A DNA stretch of 64,000 nt from JBKEDC01 sp047975205. Its GTDB lineage: Bacteria; Bacteroidota; Bacteroidia; Bacteroidales; Prolixibacteraceae. The notes under the pieces are model-generated. The model searched no databases. It was not told the DNA's origin and worked only from the letters and a program-made list of their open reading frames with translations. The stretch covers positions 62,001 through 126,000 of the forward strand of contig JBKEDC010000005.1 in the NCBI GenBank assembly GCA_047975205.1, given 5' to 3'. Below are positions 9,684 through 19,690 of the stretch, in pieces; position 1 is the stretch's first letter; each line of letters begins with the position of its first letter. The translations under genes and the position numbers were made by a program.

Positions 9684-12600
9684 ATGAAAAAAGTTTTGTT
9701 GTTTTTGACAATCTTTACCTGTTGTTTGAGCATGGCGTCTGCCCAAACTAGAAAAATAACAGGGACTGTTACCGATGCTGATACCGGAGAACCCATACCC
9801 GGAGTTACGGTGTTGGTGCAAGGAACTACAAATGGGGCATTGACAGACATTGATGGTAAGTATACCATTGGGGTTAATGCCGGTGTTAAGAATTTAACCT
9901 TTAGCTTTATTGGTATGAATACGCACACCGAGGCAATAACAGGAGATGTATTAAACACAAGCATGCACTCCGATGCAGTCAGTGTTGATGAAGTTGTGGT
10001 AACAGCTTTGGGAGAATCGCGAGAGAAAAAATCATTAGGTTATGCATCTCAAGGCGTGAAAGAAGAAGACATTATGGCTGCAAATTCGGCAGACCCACTC
10101 TCTTCGTTAAGTGGTAAAGTGGCAGGGCTGACTATTTCTGGTCAAAATTTTGCCGGTTCACAAAACATTATGATTCGAGGAGCCTCCTCATTCTCGCAAA
10201 GTAATCAGCCCTTATATGTAGTAGATGGAGTGCCTATTAGCAGCGATAATTTTAATAGTAAGAATGCACAAGAGGGTAATGGCGGTTATGATTATGGCTC
10301 AATGAGCAATGACTTAAACTCATATGATATCGCAAACATCGAAGTCTTGAAAGGTTCTGCAGCTTCGGCTCTATATGGTAGCAGAGGACAAAATGGGGTA
10401 ATTATGATTACCACAAAATCAGGAAAAGCCGGGAAGAAGAGCTTTAAAGTAGAATTAAATACCGGAATAAGCATAGAAAATGTATCTATATTGCCAAGTT
10501 TGCAAAATCAATACGGTGGTGGCTATGGCGACAACTTTGAAACTAAAACGATAAATGGAGTAACCTATAATGTAGTTGATTATGCAACTGATGAAAGTTG
10601 GGGTCCTAAGTTTGATGGGCAGCAAGTAGTGCATTGGTGGGGAGCATCTGATTATGAAAAGGGAATAACAGATACCCCGGAAACTGGTGAATGGAAAGCC
10701 TCGGAGCATGATGTTGATGAATATTATCAAACAGGTGTGGCCTATCAAACTTCGGTAAATATTGTTTCAACTAGTGAAAACTCAGCAGTGAGAATGGGAT
10801 ATACCAATGTAGATTTAACAGGTACTACTCCCAATGCAGAACAACAAAAGCATACGTTTAACATCAATGCAAACACTAAACTTTTTGGTGGTCTTGTTAA
10901 AGCTGATGCTGTGATGAACTACGTGCGAACCGACACGCAAGGCCGCCCGATTTTTGGATATAACAACTCTGCTTCACAGCAATTCTTTCAATGGAGCCAA
11001 CGTCAGCTAGATTATAGTCGATTGAGAGATTATAAAAATGCTGATGGCACACAACGAACATGGAACCGTACATCATTTGAAGATGGAGATGTTCTATATT
11101 CAGATAATGTATATTGGGAAGCATATGAAAACTGGCAAGACGATGATCGTACACGTATGTACGGAAAAGTTGGTTTAGAAGCCGATATTACAAAACATTT
11201 AAGTGCTCATGGTAATGTATATTTAGATACTTACACATTTAATTCTCGCGAGCGCGTGGCAAACGGTTCAAATCGTCCGGGAAGTTATATTGAAACTACA
11301 CGCCAAGGTACAGAATTGAACCTAGAAGGAAAACTTCAATACCAAGATAGATACTTAGATGATAAATTAAGTGTATTGGGAATGTTCGGAGCTAATCAAC
11401 GCAAGAACTTCTATAATTCATTGCAAGGATCTACGTCGGGTGGCTTGGTAATCGATAACTTATATAATCTGAGCAACTCTGTTGATGCACCTACGGTAGC
11501 GAATAGTTCAACAAATTTACAAGTGAATAGTATTTTTGCATCAACTAGTATAGGGTGGGCAGATATGGTGTATTTAGATGGTACTTTCCGTACGGATTGG
11601 GATTCATCGCTTCCAAATTCAAATAATAAATACTCATACTTTTCAGTATCGAGTAGCTTTATAGCCTCTCAGTTGATTGATGCAAAATGGTTGAGCAATT
11701 TGAAATTCCGCTTGAATTATGGACAAACCGGAAATGGTACTTCGCCATATTCTGTGTATAATACTTATGTTGTCGATAACGGATTTAACGGCAATCCAGA
11801 ATACTCAAATGCAGATAAATTACTAAATTCAGATTTGAAACCGGAAAAAACCAGTGAATCTGAGTTTGGAGTTGAAGCCTCATTCCTAAATAACCGCATA
11901 GGATTTGATTTCAGTTTCTATAACCGTAACACGAAGAATCAAATTGTACCGGTGGAAGTATCAGGTTCTACCGGCTACACATCGCGTGTAATTAATGCAG
12001 GTTTAGTAAATAACCGAGGTGTGGAATTGTCATTGTATGCTACTCCGGTGAGGACGAAAAATTTTTCATGGGATGCAAGCTTCAACTATGCTAGGAATCG
12101 AAACTTGGTAAAAGACTTACCTACGAGCACAATCCAATTGGCAACCGATGGTTTCGGTGCCGTGGCATTGAACTCAGTAGAAGGAGCAACCTTCCAAGAG
12201 TTATATGCTTATGATTATGTATACGACGATAAAGGAAATAAAGTGGTTGATGAGAATACCGGCTTATATAAGCAAGGCGATTTTAAATCAATGGGTTCTG
12301 TGTTGCCGGATTGGACAGGTGGTTTGCGAAATGCATTCACTTATAAGAATTGGGATATGAGCGTGCTGATTGATTTTTCTCATGGCGGTAAATACTTCTC
12401 AACTACACATATGTGGGGAATGTATTCCGGTATGTTGGAAGAAACAGCAACACCTACCTCTAACGGAAATACAATCCGTGAAGATGGTATTGTGCTAGAT
12501 GGGGTTAATGAACACGGGGAGAAAAATACTAAGCGTATTAGTGCCGTAGAATATGGTGAAAGTTACTATCAAAATATGGGTACTCCATCGGCATCAAACG

Positions 12601-12845
12601 TGTTTGATGCCAGTTATATCAAGCTTAGAGAATTGACTATCGGCTATACTTTCCGAAACCTGACAAGTTGGTTAAATTCTCTTCGCATCTCCGCCTATGG
12701 TAGAAACTTAGCTGTATGGGGATTAGATTATAAAGGTATCGATCCTGAAACAGTAGTAGGTGGATCTGGAAATATACAAGGTTTAGAAGGAGGAATAAAT
12801 CCGGCAACTCGCACTTTTGGTTTCAACCTGAAATTTGGTTTTTAA
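9684..12845 (+). CDS. SusC/RagA-type TonB-linked outer-membrane transporter
   Basis: A complete 1053-residue SusC-family receptor. The order is: signal peptide (1-20, ending SMASA); carboxypeptidase-regulatory-like beta domain (about 23-100, ITGTVTDADTGEPIPGVTV); TonB-box-like SVDEVVVTALG near residue 102; plug domain (IMIRGASSFSQSNQPLYVVDG, then ASALYGSRGQNGVIMITTK); and a 22-strand-type barrel ending in the aromatic strand TRTFGFNLKFGF. There is no extra N-terminal STN signalling domain, so it is not a sigma/anti-sigma transducing type. It takes up an oligomeric nutrient with the SusD-like protein encoded next. The substrate cannot be deduced, since no glycoside hydrolase or protease gene is in the operon. 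Confidence 0.95.
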   Translation: MKKVLLFLTIFTCCLSMASAQTRKITGTVTDADTGEPIPGVTVLVQGTTNGALTDIDGKYTIGVNAGVKNLTFSFIGMNTHTEAITGDVLNTSMHSDAVSVDEVVVTALGESREKKSLGYASQGVKEEDIMAANSADPLSSLSGKVAGLTISGQNFAGSQNIMIRGASSFSQSNQPLYVVDGVPISSDNFNSKNAQEGNGGYDYGSMSNDLNSYDIANIEVLKGSAASALYGSRGQNGVIMITTKSGKAGKKSFKVELNTGISIENVSILPSLQNQYGGGYGDNFETKTINGVTYNVVDYATDESWGPKFDGQQVVHWWGASDYEKGITDTPETGEWKASEHDVDEYYQTGVAYQTSVNIVSTSENSAVRMGYTNVDLTGTTPNAEQQKHTFNINANTKLFGGLVKADAVMNYVRTDTQGRPIFGYNNSASQQFFQWSQRQLDYSRLRDYKNADGTQRTWNRTSFEDGDVLYSDNVYWEAYENWQDDDRTRMYGKVGLEADITKHLSAHGNVYLDTYTFNSRERVANGSNRPGSYIETTRQGTELNLEGKLQYQDRYLDDKLSVLGMFGANQRKNFYNSLQGSTSGGLVIDNLYNLSNSVDAPTVANSSTNLQVNSIFASTSIGWADMVYLDGTFRTDWDSSLPNSNNKYSYFSVSSSFIASQLIDAKWLSNLKFRLNYGQTGNGTSPYSVYNTYVVDNGFNGNPEYSNADKLLNSDLKPEKTSESEFGVEASFLNNRIGFDFSFYNRNTKNQIVPVEVSGSTGYTSRVINAGLVNNRGVELSLYATPVRTKNFSWDASFNYARNRNLVKDLPTSTIQLATDGFGAVALNSVEGATFQELYAYDYVYDDKGNKVVDENTGLYKQGDFKSMGSVLPDWTGGLRNAFTYKNWDMSVLIDFSHGGKYFSTTHMWGMYSGMLEETATPTSNGNTIREDGIVLDGVNEHGEKNTKRISAVEYGESYYQNMGTPSASNVFDASYIKLRELTIGYTFRNLTSWLNSLRISAYGRNLAVWGLDYKGIDPETVVGGSGNIQGLEGGINPATRTFGFNLKFGF

Positions 12846-12867
12846 TCACGTAAAAAACAGAAACAAA

Positions 12868-14406
12868 ATGAAAATATTAAAATATGCTTTGCTAAGCTTG
12901 CTTGTACTTGCTTTTGCATCATGTAGTGTGGATTATTTTGAGAACCCCAATGAACCTACAATACCGACTACCGGTGGATTAATGAATCAAGTGCAACAAC
13001 AGTTTATGACTGATACTCGTGGAGAATGGGTGTCCGGCCGTCAGTACTTATTGTGGATGCAATACTGGAATCAACGGAATTATACAGAAGAAGACCGATT
13101 TCAATATCGAGAATCAGCTTGTAATTTAGGGGCATGGAATGACATATATGTTAATGCTCAAGATTTAAAATCAATCATAGATTTAAATACAGATCCGGAA
13201 ACGGCATCTCAGATGGCGGTAACAGCACCGAATGAGAATCAAATTTCAGCAGCACGAATCATGTTAGTATATGTATATTTAAATGCCGTAGAACTTTGGG
13301 GTAACGTGCCTTATTATTCTTACGGATCGGATAACAATACTTTTCAGGCTAATCAAGTAACAGAAGGATATGATTATGTAGCTTATGCCGATCAAAAAGA
13401 TATCTATGTCGATATGCTGGAAACCTTAAAAGATGCAGCCGACAATATCGATGAAAGCTCTTTGATGATTGATGGTGATAACTTTTATGGAGGTAATGCC
13501 ACGCAATGGAAGCGTTTTGCTAATTCCTTACGTTTGCGTATTGCGAATCGCATAAAGGACGTGTATCCTGCTGCAACCGATCATATTACAGACGCTATTG
13601 CTTCAGGTGTGTTTGAATCGAATGCAGACAATGCCGGAGTAACTTTCGAAGATAATGCAACTAATGGTGCCCCTTGGTTTCAAGCGTATCAAGACCGCCA
13701 AGACTTTGCCCCTTCAATTTCCTTCGTTGAGCTATTGCAAGGTAAACGCGGAAACTATGCAACAATCGACCCTCGTTTAGCTATTTTTGTTGATGATAAT
13801 GAAGACGGATTTAAAGTTGGTATTCCACTGATGAGTAATAATGGCGACGTAGGTACCTTTAGGTTTGAATCTAACCCGGGAAGTGTTATTTTGCAAGCAG
13901 ATTTTACGGAAACTTATATGGAGTATGCCGAAGTTTGTTTCTTGATGAGTGAAATAAACGGTTGGGATCAAACATGGTATGAAAAAGGAGTTCGCGCATC
14001 TATGGAGAAATGGGGCGTTGATGAATCCGATATTGAAACTTATATTGCCGGACTCCCTGCTGCTAATGAAGAAAATGTATTAACTCAAAAGTACATTGCG
14101 TTATACATGCAGCCGCTTGAGGCATGGAGTGAATATCGACGTACAGGTTACCCTAATCATTTGATTAAACCTCATGAAACATACGATTACTCTTGGCAAT
14201 TTAAGGATGAGTCAGGTACTGTTATAGATACAACCGCAACATATACTTTCACTCCAATTGAGAGTAAAGCAACATTTACTGATCTTCCTGCCAGAAATGC
14301 TTACCCAACTAATGAAGTAGGGGTGAATAAGAATAATTATTTGGCAGCTCAACAAGCGATGGGAGAAGATTTACAAACCACAAAACTTTGGTGGGCAAAA
14401 AAATAA
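12868..14406 (+). CDS. SusD-like outer-membrane lipoprotein (SusD/RagB superfamily, second type)
   Basis: A 512-residue lipoprotein. I start it at the ATG at 12868, not at the upstream in-frame codon at 12835, because the lipoprotein signal MKILKYALLSLLVLAFASCS begins there and the earlier codon overlaps the susC stop. Motifs such as WMQYWNQRNYTEEDRFQY, AARIMLVYVYLNAVELWGNVPYY and WKRFANSLRLRIANRI match the SusD-like_2 branch, whose members pair with SusC proteins and often handle peptides or less typical glycans. The C-terminal ARNAYPTNEVGVNKNNY is typical of this branch. It lies 22 bases after susC, and a strong terminator follows. Confidence 0.9.
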   Translation: MKILKYALLSLLVLAFASCSVDYFENPNEPTIPTTGGLMNQVQQQFMTDTRGEWVSGRQYLLWMQYWNQRNYTEEDRFQYRESACNLGAWNDIYVNAQDLKSIIDLNTDPETASQMAVTAPNENQISAARIMLVYVYLNAVELWGNVPYYSYGSDNNTFQANQVTEGYDYVAYADQKDIYVDMLETLKDAADNIDESSLMIDGDNFYGGNATQWKRFANSLRLRIANRIKDVYPAATDHITDAIASGVFESNADNAGVTFEDNATNGAPWFQAYQDRQDFAPSISFVELLQGKRGNYATIDPRLAIFVDDNEDGFKVGIPLMSNNGDVGTFRFESNPGSVILQADFTETYMEYAEVCFLMSEINGWDQTWYEKGVRASMEKWGVDESDIETYIAGLPAANEENVLTQKYIALYMQPLEAWSEYRRTGYPNHLIKPHETYDYSWQFKDESGTVIDTTATYTFTPIESKATFTDLPARNAYPTNEVGVNKNNYLAAQQAMGEDLQTTKLWWAKK

Positions 14407-14438
14407 TAAAGAGCCATGCTTGAGTTTGAAAATAGGAG

Positions 14439-14471
14439 AGACTGCTACGCGATAATGTAGCAGTCTTTTTT
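14439..14471 (+). terminator. Terminator after the second SusCD operon
   Basis: A perfect 10-bp stem (AGACTGCTAC / GTAGCAGTCT, 8-base loop) followed by a run of T, 32 bases after the susD-like stop codon. Confidence 0.9.
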
Positions 14472-14512
14472 ATTCAACATAATTTGGTTTATGTGGAAAA
14501 TCTACTTCATCC

Positions 14513-14808
14513 TTGCTATACTTTGAATGGAATAAGTGTTAAAATCCTTTTTTAAGCTATACTCATGGAGAATACACGCAATTTATACTATTTCATACAA
14601 TACTCAGGGAGAATAGATGTACATAATCCTTTTCCAAGCTATATTTATGGATAACGAACCCAATTAATGTTGTTTGATGTAATACTTGAAGTGTAATGAG
14701 CATTAAAAATATTCTTAGAGTTTGTATCCGATGGATATTAAATGGCCAAAGCATTTTTTTTATCAAGCTATTCAGAGAGCATAGGCAGCAAGTTATATTT
14801 ATTTTAAT
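14513..14808. repeat. Degenerate ~42-nt tandem repeat in a 420-base intergenic region
   Basis: By eye I can align about seven diverged units with starts near 14513, 14554, 14599, 14636, 14681, 14721 and 14765 (spacing 37-45). The recurring core is roughly AAGCTATACTCATGGAGAATA. The clearest pair is AATCCTTTTTTAAGCTATA (from about 14543) and AATCCTTTTCCAAGCTATA (from about 14625), after which similarity continues for some 60 more bases, so the higher-order period may be ~84. No convincing coding frame spans it. I cannot say whether it is a decayed gene, a structured RNA region or a neutral repeat. Confidence 0.5.
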
Positions 14809-14836
14809 CATTGCAAGTGCTGTTTGGATATATACT

Positions 14837-14865
14837 TTTGCTGTGAGGCATTAAACATATCTTTG
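14837..14865 (+). promoter_or_regulatory. Bacteroidetes-type promoter of the DMT transporter gene
   Basis: A -7 box TATCTTTG at 14858-14865 with a TTTG at 14837-14840 (17-base spacer), matching the Bacteroidetes primary sigma pattern TTTG ... TAnnTTTG. Transcription would start near 14872, about 17 bases before the ATG. Confidence 0.6.
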
Positions 14866-14888
14866 CGCCGTAATAAAAAAAGACGCTT

Positions 14889-15788
14889 ATGTGGATTACT
14901 TTAGCTCTGATATCAGCATTTTTACTTGGTATTTATGACGTGTTCAAGAAAATATCGTTAGACAACAATGCCGTTCTTCCGGTCTTGTTTGCCTCAACAA
15001 TCACAGCTGCCATTATTGTAACACCAATAATTATTTTATCTCCCGTATACCCTCATTTCTTTCAAGCGGCTCATATATATGTACCTCGGCTTACACCGAC
15101 AGAACATTTAATGGTATTGGGCAAGGCTGTCATTGTGGTTAGCGGATGGGTATTTGCATTTTATGCACTCCGAAATTTACCTATAACCATTGTTACTCCC
15201 ATTCGAGCTACAGGTCCATTATGGACTTTAATCGGAGCTATCTTTATTTTTCAAGAGCGTTTAAATCCTCTTCAATGGTTGGGAGTTGCCGTAACCTTAT
15301 GTTTCTTCTACTTGCTTTCAACAGCAGGAAAGTTAGAGGGTATAAACTTTAAGCGTAATAAATGGATATATTTTATAGTTATAGGTACGCTCTTAGGTTC
15401 ATCGAGTGGTTTGTGGGATAAATTTATTTTGAAAACGATTGATAGAGTAGCTGTACAAGCTTGGTTTTCATTCTATCAAGTCATTGTTATGTTGCCCGTT
15501 ATGTTCATTTTCAGATGGGCTAAGCAGAAAGAATATAGATCTGAGTTTGAATGGCGTTGGTCAATACCATTAATTGCCATATTTTTGTTATTTGCCGATT
15601 ATGCCTATTTCTATTCTTTAAGTATTCCGGAATCAATGATTAGCATTGTTTCAGCCTTGCGTAGAGGCGGTGTTTTAGTTGCCTTTGTAATTGGAGCATT
15701 TTTGTTTAAAGAACAAAATATTAAACAAAAAGGGATTTATTTGTTAGGTATTCTTTTAGGAATACTTTTAATAAGTTTGGGAAGTTAA
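14889..15788 (+). CDS. DMT-superfamily (EamA) inner-membrane transporter
   Basis: A 299-residue protein made of about ten hydrophobic helices in two homologous halves, as in EamA-type drug/metabolite transporters. Each half has a family-like pattern: the first contains LPITIVTPIRATGPLWTLIG and FIFQERLNPLQWLGV, the second SIPESMISIVSALRRGGVLV and FLFKEQNIKQKGIYLLG, where 'ERL...QWLG' and 'KEQ...KG' are the usual helix-end signatures. Such proteins export or import small metabolites; the substrate is unknown. It may be co-transcribed with the coiled-coil gene that starts 43 bases later. Its own promoter is visible upstream. Confidence 0.9.
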   Translation: MWITLALISAFLLGIYDVFKKISLDNNAVLPVLFASTITAAIIVTPIIILSPVYPHFFQAAHIYVPRLTPTEHLMVLGKAVIVVSGWVFAFYALRNLPITIVTPIRATGPLWTLIGAIFIFQERLNPLQWLGVAVTLCFFYLLSTAGKLEGINFKRNKWIYFIVIGTLLGSSSGLWDKFILKTIDRVAVQAWFSFYQVIVMLPVMFIFRWAKQKEYRSEFEWRWSIPLIAIFLLFADYAYFYSLSIPESMISIVSALRRGGVLVAFVIGAFLFKEQNIKQKGIYLLGILLGILLISLGS

Positions 15789-15831
15789 TTAGAGTTATTA
15801 CTTTTGGAAATATCTTTATATCTTGAATGTT

Positions 15832-16773
15832 ATGACTGAAAAAAATAAAAAGGTAAGAAAACTGATGGTGTCAAAAACGAAACTTGTATGGGTATTGACC
15901 ATATTGCTTTTGGGAGCAATACTTATTTCAATTTCGTATTTTACTAAGTATAAGACATCTGATGAAAAATTGGAATCGATACAACAAGAGTACGATAATT
16001 TACAAGAAGAACAATTCCGCCAAGACTCCATAATGAATGCCATGGAAGATGTGTTTGATGAAATTCAATACAATCTGAACTTTGTGCAAGAACGGAGAGG
16101 ACAATTATTTTTAGAATCGCAGGAAGGAAATAAGGATCCGCGTAAGCAAATAGTGGACGATGTGAAGCTAATGGATCGTATCTTGTATGAAAGTGAGGCT
16201 AAGATTAAAGAATTACAAGAAGAGCTGGAAAAAGAAGGTATAGCTATTCCTGCTTACGAACGAAGACTAAAAGCATTGCAGAAAACAATAAAACAGCAAA
16301 ATAGTGATATCATTGACTTACAACAGGTGGTGGCAGTGCAAGACTTTAAACTCTCAGACCTTCAGCAGAAAGTCGATACAATGAATGAGCGCATATCTTT
16401 GCAGAAAGATTCCATAGCCTTGCAGGTTGACTTGATAAAGAGTACCGATAAAAAACTACATGTGGGTTACGTGGCTTATGGAACAGCCAAAGAATTAAAG
16501 GCTAAACATCTGATATCAAAAGAGGGGGCTGTTTTGGGAATGGGTGGTTCTGATAAATTGCCTGGAGATTTTGATCAAAGCTACTTTATGGAAGTTGATA
16601 TGAGAGATGTAGCACAAATATCGATACACGCCAAAAAAGCCGAATTGGTAACGCAGCATCCAGAAAAATCATATCACTTTGAAACTAAAGATGGAGAAGT
16701 GAAATTTTTGAGCATTGATGATCCTAAAGAGTTTTGGAAACTGTCGCACTTTGTCGTTATAAAAGTGAAATAA
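15832..16773 (+). CDS. Coiled-coil envelope protein (Cbp1-like family)
   Basis: A 313-residue protein. I start at the ATG at 15832; an in-frame TTG lies three codons earlier. A short charged N terminus is followed by one membrane segment (about 19-40, LVWVLTILLLGAILISISYF), which acts as signal anchor or uncleaved signal, then about 150 residues of coiled coil, and a globular C-terminal domain (about 205-313: YVAYGTAKELKAKHLISKEG, later DDPKEFWKLSHFVVIKVK). The C-terminal pattern (GT-x-KELK-x-K-x-[IL]-I-x-KEG) is what I recall from Bacteroides proteins annotated as Cbp1-family collagen-binding adhesins; the adhesin role is not supported by anything here. Tethered to the membrane with a periplasmic body is the likely topology. 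Confidence 0.7.
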   Translation: MTEKNKKVRKLMVSKTKLVWVLTILLLGAILISISYFTKYKTSDEKLESIQQEYDNLQEEQFRQDSIMNAMEDVFDEIQYNLNFVQERRGQLFLESQEGNKDPRKQIVDDVKLMDRILYESEAKIKELQEELEKEGIAIPAYERRLKALQKTIKQQNSDIIDLQQVVAVQDFKLSDLQQKVDTMNERISLQKDSIALQVDLIKSTDKKLHVGYVAYGTAKELKAKHLISKEGAVLGMGGSDKLPGDFDQSYFMEVDMRDVAQISIHAKKAELVTQHPEKSYHFETKDGEVKFLSIDDPKEFWKLSHFVVIKVK

Positions 16774-16797
16774 ATTTAGACCACTCTACTAAATAAA

Positions 16798-16836
16798 AAA
16801 AATCCCTTCGGTGTTTTACCGAGGGGATTTTTTTTA
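16798..16836. terminator. Bidirectional terminator between the coiled-coil gene and pheT
   Basis: A stem with arms AAATCCCTTCGGT and ACCGAGGGGATTT (one wobble or mismatch) with A-runs before and T-runs after. It can end the plus-strand operon and the convergent pheT transcript. Confidence 0.85.
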
Positions 16837-16927
16837 TGAGATCCAGAGCTACGTAAGCTCCAAATATTAATGTCTTATTTTGTGAAATAGCATCCTAAGT
16901 TCAAAACATCTATAGAGGTGTTAATTC

Positions 16928-19381
16928 TTAACGAAGTTGAGCTCCGAGTTCCTTTTCAAAAGTATTTATCAGCTTATTCATAATCTTCTCAATTTGTTTT
17001 TCGTTCAACGTTTTTTCATCATCACGAAGAATAAAACTCACAGCATACGATTTTTTACCTTCAGGAACCCCTTTGCCCTCGTAAACATCGAATAGGTCGA
17101 TACGGCGTAATAACTTACGTTCTGATTTTCCGGCTAGTTCAGTAATTTGATTGAAATTGATTTTTTTGTCTAGCAATAAAGCTAAATCACGACGAACTTC
17201 CGGATATTTAGGCAATTCAACAAAAGATGTTTTACTGTTTCTAAGAATGCCATATAAATTATCCATGAGAATATCTGCATAGTAAACCGGTTTCTCAATA
17301 CCGAATTCTTTGAGTACTTTTCTACTTACAATACTTACTTTAGCGATCTCTTTTTTATTGTAGGCAGTATAAACTAAACCATCAGTAATAATATCATTGC
17401 TGAATCCAACGGTTTTAAGTTGTTCTGACTTTACACCTAAACGGGTCAGTAAGTTTTCTACATAAGCTTTTAGTTGGAAGAATGAACTCTCATTTTGCCC
17501 ACATGTCCAGCTCTCACGTTCCTTATTTCCCGAAATAAAAATACCTAAGTGTTCTTCTTCGCTATATTTTTTAGCCGGATTCTCATCTTGGATAGCGTCA
17601 TCTTTGAAGTAGCAATTACCAAACTCATAAATACGAATATCGCTATTTTTGCGATTAGCATTATAAGCAATAGTTTCCAATCCGTTAAAAATAAGGCTTT
17701 GACGCAGTGCACCCAAGTCAGCACTTAGCGGATTGAATAATTGAACGGTGTTGTCTGCATTAAAAGCTTCTCTATTCTCATAATAATCGGCTTTAGTAAG
17801 TGAGTTCGACCAAATTTCATTGAAACCTTGAGCTGAAAGAATATCAGCCGCCTTATTACGCACTTTAACGGGAGTAATTTTTTCTGTGTATTGTAAAGTG
17901 GCATTAATTTTTAAAGGTATTTCTACATTGTTATAACCATATATGCGTAGAATTTCCTCAATCACATCAGCTTCTCGCTTCACATCAACGCGATAAGGAG
18001 GAACAGCTAATGATAGCACATCTCCTTCTTCTTTTTCAATTTTAATTTCAAGAGCGGTGAGAATAGTTTTTATTAAATCTCTACCCAAATCCTTACCAAT
18101 AAGACGAATAATATTGGTATAACTAACATCGACCTTGAAATCTTCAATAGGTTCAGGGTAAATATCTACAATGTTACCGGATATTTTACCACCTGCCACT
18201 TCTTGTATAAGAAGAGCTGCACGTTTTAATGTATAAATTACTAGATTGGGATCGGTTCCACGTTCATAGCGGAATGAGGCATCGGTATTCAACCCATGAC
18301 GACGAGCCGTTTTGCGAACATAAACAGGATCAAAGCAAGCTGATTCCAAGAAAATATGAGTGGTTGAATCTTTTACGCCTGATTTGATACCTCCGAATAC
18401 GCCTGCAATACACATAGCCTCTTCACTATTGCATATCATCAGGTCGTTCTCATCAAGTTCTCGTTCCACTTCATCAAGAGTTGTGAACTTAGTTTTATTT
18501 GGCACAGTCTTCACAATAACTTTGTTGCCTTTAATTTCAGCAGCATCAAATGCATGAAGTGGTTGCCCAAGTTCAAACATGACGTAATTGGTAACATCTA
18601 CTACGTTGTTAATAGGGTTTAAACCAATAATTTTTAATCGGTTTTGCAACCATTCGGGTGATTCTTTGATTTCAATATCGCTAATAGTAACAGCGGAATA
18701 ACGGCGACATGCTTCCGGAGATTCTAGTTCGACAGGAATAATAAGTGAATTGTCGTTAACTTTAAAAGCTTCAACTGATGGTTTAGAATAAGCTTTCGGC
18801 TCTGTTTGACTTAGGTAGGCAGCTAAATCACGCGCAACGCCTACATGAGAAGCCCCATCAATTCGATTGGGTGTTAAGTCGATTTCAATACAATAGTCAG
18901 ACTCCACATTAAAGTATTCTCCGGCAGGGGTGCCAACAACAGCATCATCAGGCAGAACCATGATACCCTCATGACTTTTGCCTAAACCGATTTCATCTTC
19001 GGCACAAATCATACCTTCAGAAACTTCGCCGCGAATTTTTGATTTTTTAATCTTAAATTCTTTATCACCATCATATAAAATAGTACCAACAGTAGCAACT
19101 ACTACTTTCTGACCGGCAGCTACGTTTGGTGCTCCACAAACAATAGGGGTGGCTTTACCATCACCTAGATTAACAGTTGTTTTGTTTAGGTGATCAGAAT
19201 CCTGATGAGGTTCGCAAGTTAGAACCTCACCTATGACTAGTCCGCGAAGTCCTCCTTTAATACTTTCAACTTCTTCAATACCGCCAACTTCTAAGCCGGT
19301 CTGCGTAAGTATGGTTTCTAATTCTTCAGGCGTTAAATCCGTATTAATGTAGTCTTTCAACCATTTGTATGAAATATTCAT
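16928..19381 (-). CDS. pheT: Phenylalanine--tRNA ligase beta subunit
   Basis: A full-length 817-residue PheT. It forms the alpha2-beta2 cytoplasmic enzyme that charges tRNA-Phe, with the catalytic alpha subunit encoded elsewhere. Domains in order: N-terminal MNISYKWLKDYI; EMAP-II-like tRNA-binding domain (about 40-150, VVCGAPN-type block IVCGAPNVAAGQKV); B3/B4 editing domain (about 210-375, EAMCIAGVFGG); B5 domain (about 405-475); the catalytic-like core (ADVIEEILRIYGYNN, FNPLSADLGALRQSL); and the C-terminal FDX-ACB anticodon-binding domain (about 725-817, SFVELPKYPEVRRDLALLLD). It is transcribed alone, with a TAATTTTG -7 box upstream, and converges on the preceding operon. Confidence 0.97.
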   Translation of the reverse strand: MNISYKWLKDYINTDLTPEELETILTQTGLEVGGIEEVESIKGGLRGLVIGEVLTCEPHQDSDHLNKTTVNLGDGKATPIVCGAPNVAAGQKVVVATVGTILYDGDKEFKIKKSKIRGEVSEGMICAEDEIGLGKSHEGIMVLPDDAVVGTPAGEYFNVESDYCIEIDLTPNRIDGASHVGVARDLAAYLSQTEPKAYSKPSVEAFKVNDNSLIIPVELESPEACRRYSAVTISDIEIKESPEWLQNRLKIIGLNPINNVVDVTNYVMFELGQPLHAFDAAEIKGNKVIVKTVPNKTKFTTLDEVERELDENDLMICNSEEAMCIAGVFGGIKSGVKDSTTHIFLESACFDPVYVRKTARRHGLNTDASFRYERGTDPNLVIYTLKRAALLIQEVAGGKISGNIVDIYPEPIEDFKVDVSYTNIIRLIGKDLGRDLIKTILTALEIKIEKEEGDVLSLAVPPYRVDVKREADVIEEILRIYGYNNVEIPLKINATLQYTEKITPVKVRNKAADILSAQGFNEIWSNSLTKADYYENREAFNADNTVQLFNPLSADLGALRQSLIFNGLETIAYNANRKNSDIRIYEFGNCYFKDDAIQDENPAKKYSEEEHLGIFISGNKERESWTCGQNESSFFQLKAYVENLLTRLGVKSEQLKTVGFSNDIITDGLVYTAYNKKEIAKVSIVSRKVLKEFGIEKPVYYADILMDNLYGILRNSKTSFVELPKYPEVRRDLALLLDKKINFNQITELAGKSERKLLRRIDLFDVYEGKGVPEGKKSYAVSFILRDDEKTLNEKQIEKIMNKLINTFEKELGAQLR

Positions 19382-19443
19382 GACTTAAATTCTATTCTTT
19401 TTATCCCGAAAAAGGATGTGTTGATTCTTTTTTTTGACTCTCG

Positions 19444-19451
19444 CAAAATTA
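19444..19451 (-). promoter_or_regulatory. -7 box upstream of pheT
   Basis: On the minus strand this reads TAATTTTG, matching TAnnTTTG, about 63 bases before the pheT ATG. No clear TTTG -33 element is seen. Confidence 0.4.
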
Positions 19452-19603
19452 GTAAAAATATAGATGTACTCCCCTTAGTAGATTTATAAAAAAACAAACT
19501 AAATTCAGGCTATAAAAATTGGCATACAAAATGAGATTTAGCATGATAACGAATATAAAAGCAATTTAGGTGAAAAGAGCATCGTTTGCTTTTAAAAAAA
19601 TAG

Positions 19604-19611
19604 TAGCTTTG
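19604..19611 (+). promoter_or_regulatory. -7 box upstream of malQ
   Basis: TAGCTTTG matches TAnnTTTG. A TTTG at 19585-19588 lies a little closer than usual. A start near 19618 would give a leader of about 70 bases. Confidence 0.45.
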
Positions 19612-19690
19612 AGTAGTTAATTTATTGTGTAAAGCAATTAAATTGATTCATAAATTAAAATACACACATTAAATATCCTTATTTTCGTAT

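Noticed and set aside
14593..14811. Minus-strand 72-codon frame in the tandem-repeat region
   Set aside because: It has no start context, family likeness or upstream promoter, and its residues simply reflect the AT-rich repeat.
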